Shown: piece after piece, positions 4,953-5,073 of the stretch | Numbering within the stretch: position 1 is the stretch's first letter | Layout of the letters: the number at the start of each line of letters is the position of its first letter | Origin: DAHUYF01 sp052143095 | GTDB taxonomy: Bacteria; Pseudomonadota; Alphaproteobacteria; ATCC43930; CGMCC-115725 | Assembly (NCBI GenBank): GCA_052143095.1 | Contig: JBKQTR010000096.1 | Location: 1 to 5,073, forward strand | Reading direction: 5' to 3' | DNA: 5,073 bases | Translations under genes and position numbers: made by a program | Notes under the pieces: generated by a model | Databases searched by the model: none | Told to the model about the DNA's origin: nothing | The model's input: only the letters and a program-made list of their open reading frames with translations

Positions 4953-5073
4953 GAGTCTGTCCAGATAGCTCTGGCAATGAGCTGTTTTGTGGAGGATAGC
5001 CCTGTCATGTGGCGGTTGCGAGTTTGGTGAGGTTGTGTGCGGTGCAGATCAGCGCCCATTCGGCCTTCACTTT
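4953..5073 (-). mobile_element. End of an insertion sequence, probably IS1182-like (partial)
   Basis: The last 120 bases hold the 3' part of a transposase gene and its downstream tail, continuing past the window. The sequence is visibly less GC-rich than its neighbours. The inner boundary is placed at GAGTCTGTCCAGATAGC (from 4953), the likely terminal inverted repeat, directly next to the palindrome CTAG (4949-4952), a possible target site; both are guesses because the other end is not visible. A small stem, AGCTC/GAGCT (4967-4971/4979-4983), follows the transposase stop and could reduce read-through. The transposase is oriented towards the flavoprotein gene. Confidence 0.65.
5005..5073 (-). 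CDS. Transposase, C-terminal 22 codons (partial)
   Basis: Read from the window edge, the minus strand gives KVKAEWALICTAHNLTKLAT followed by AT and a TGA stop at 5007-5005. The EWALICTAHNLxKL stretch is the characteristic C-terminal helix of DDE transposases of the IS1182 and related IS5-like groups. The catalytic residues and the start lie outside the window, so whether the copy is intact cannot be judged. Confidence 0.78.
   Translation of the reverse strand, partial: KVKAEWALICTAHNLTKLATAT

Noticed and set aside
2668..4968. A 766-codon open frame on the plus strand spanning the DUF169 and flavoprotein genes
   Set aside because: It is antisense to two genes with clear family motifs, its product is a low-complexity Arg/Ala/Gln/Glu mix, and it begins inside the palindromic repeat. 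Long antisense open frames are expected at this GC content.

Overview
This 5,073-base, GC-rich window (strong G/C preference at third codon positions, GGAGG-type ribosome binding sites, two complex intergenic palindromes) looks like chromosomal DNA of an alphaproteobacterium, most plausibly of the Hyphomicrobiales or a relative. The taxonomy is inferred from composition and from the style of the repeats, not from a marker gene.

Layout. Bases 1-61 hold the first 20 codons of a short-chain dehydrogenase/reductase on the minus strand. A 130-base divergent spacer leads to a small proline-rich lipoprotein gene on the plus strand (192-581). A multi-armed palindromic repeat (588-680) fills the convergent gap after it. 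All remaining genes are on the minus strand, so in transcription order they run from right to left: the 3' end of an insertion sequence with the last 22 codons of a transposase (about 4953-5073); a possible 3' remnant of an interrupted gene (4840-4952); an FAD-dependent monooxygenase-like flavoprotein (3586-4809); a DUF169/COG2043 protein of unknown function (2752-3540); a 135-bp nested palindrome (2595-2729); an exported LVIVD-repeat protein (1112-2557); and an OsmC-family protein (711-1115) that overlaps the previous gene by the four bases GTGA.

How the genes may work together. The flavoprotein and the DUF169 gene are 45 bp apart and could be co-transcribed. However, a TTGACA box overlapping the flavoprotein stop codon, and a perfect ATGCTAGCAT palindrome just before the DUF169 ribosome binding site, suggest separate control of DUF169. 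The LVIVD-repeat and OsmC genes form a tight, probably translationally coupled pair. The long palindrome separates the two modules. The clearest candidates for undescribed biology are the flavoprotein/DUF169 module with its putative operator, and the secreted LVIVD protein paired with an OsmC variant that has threonine at the usual second-cysteine position. No CRISPR array, tRNA, rRNA or classic defence system is visible.
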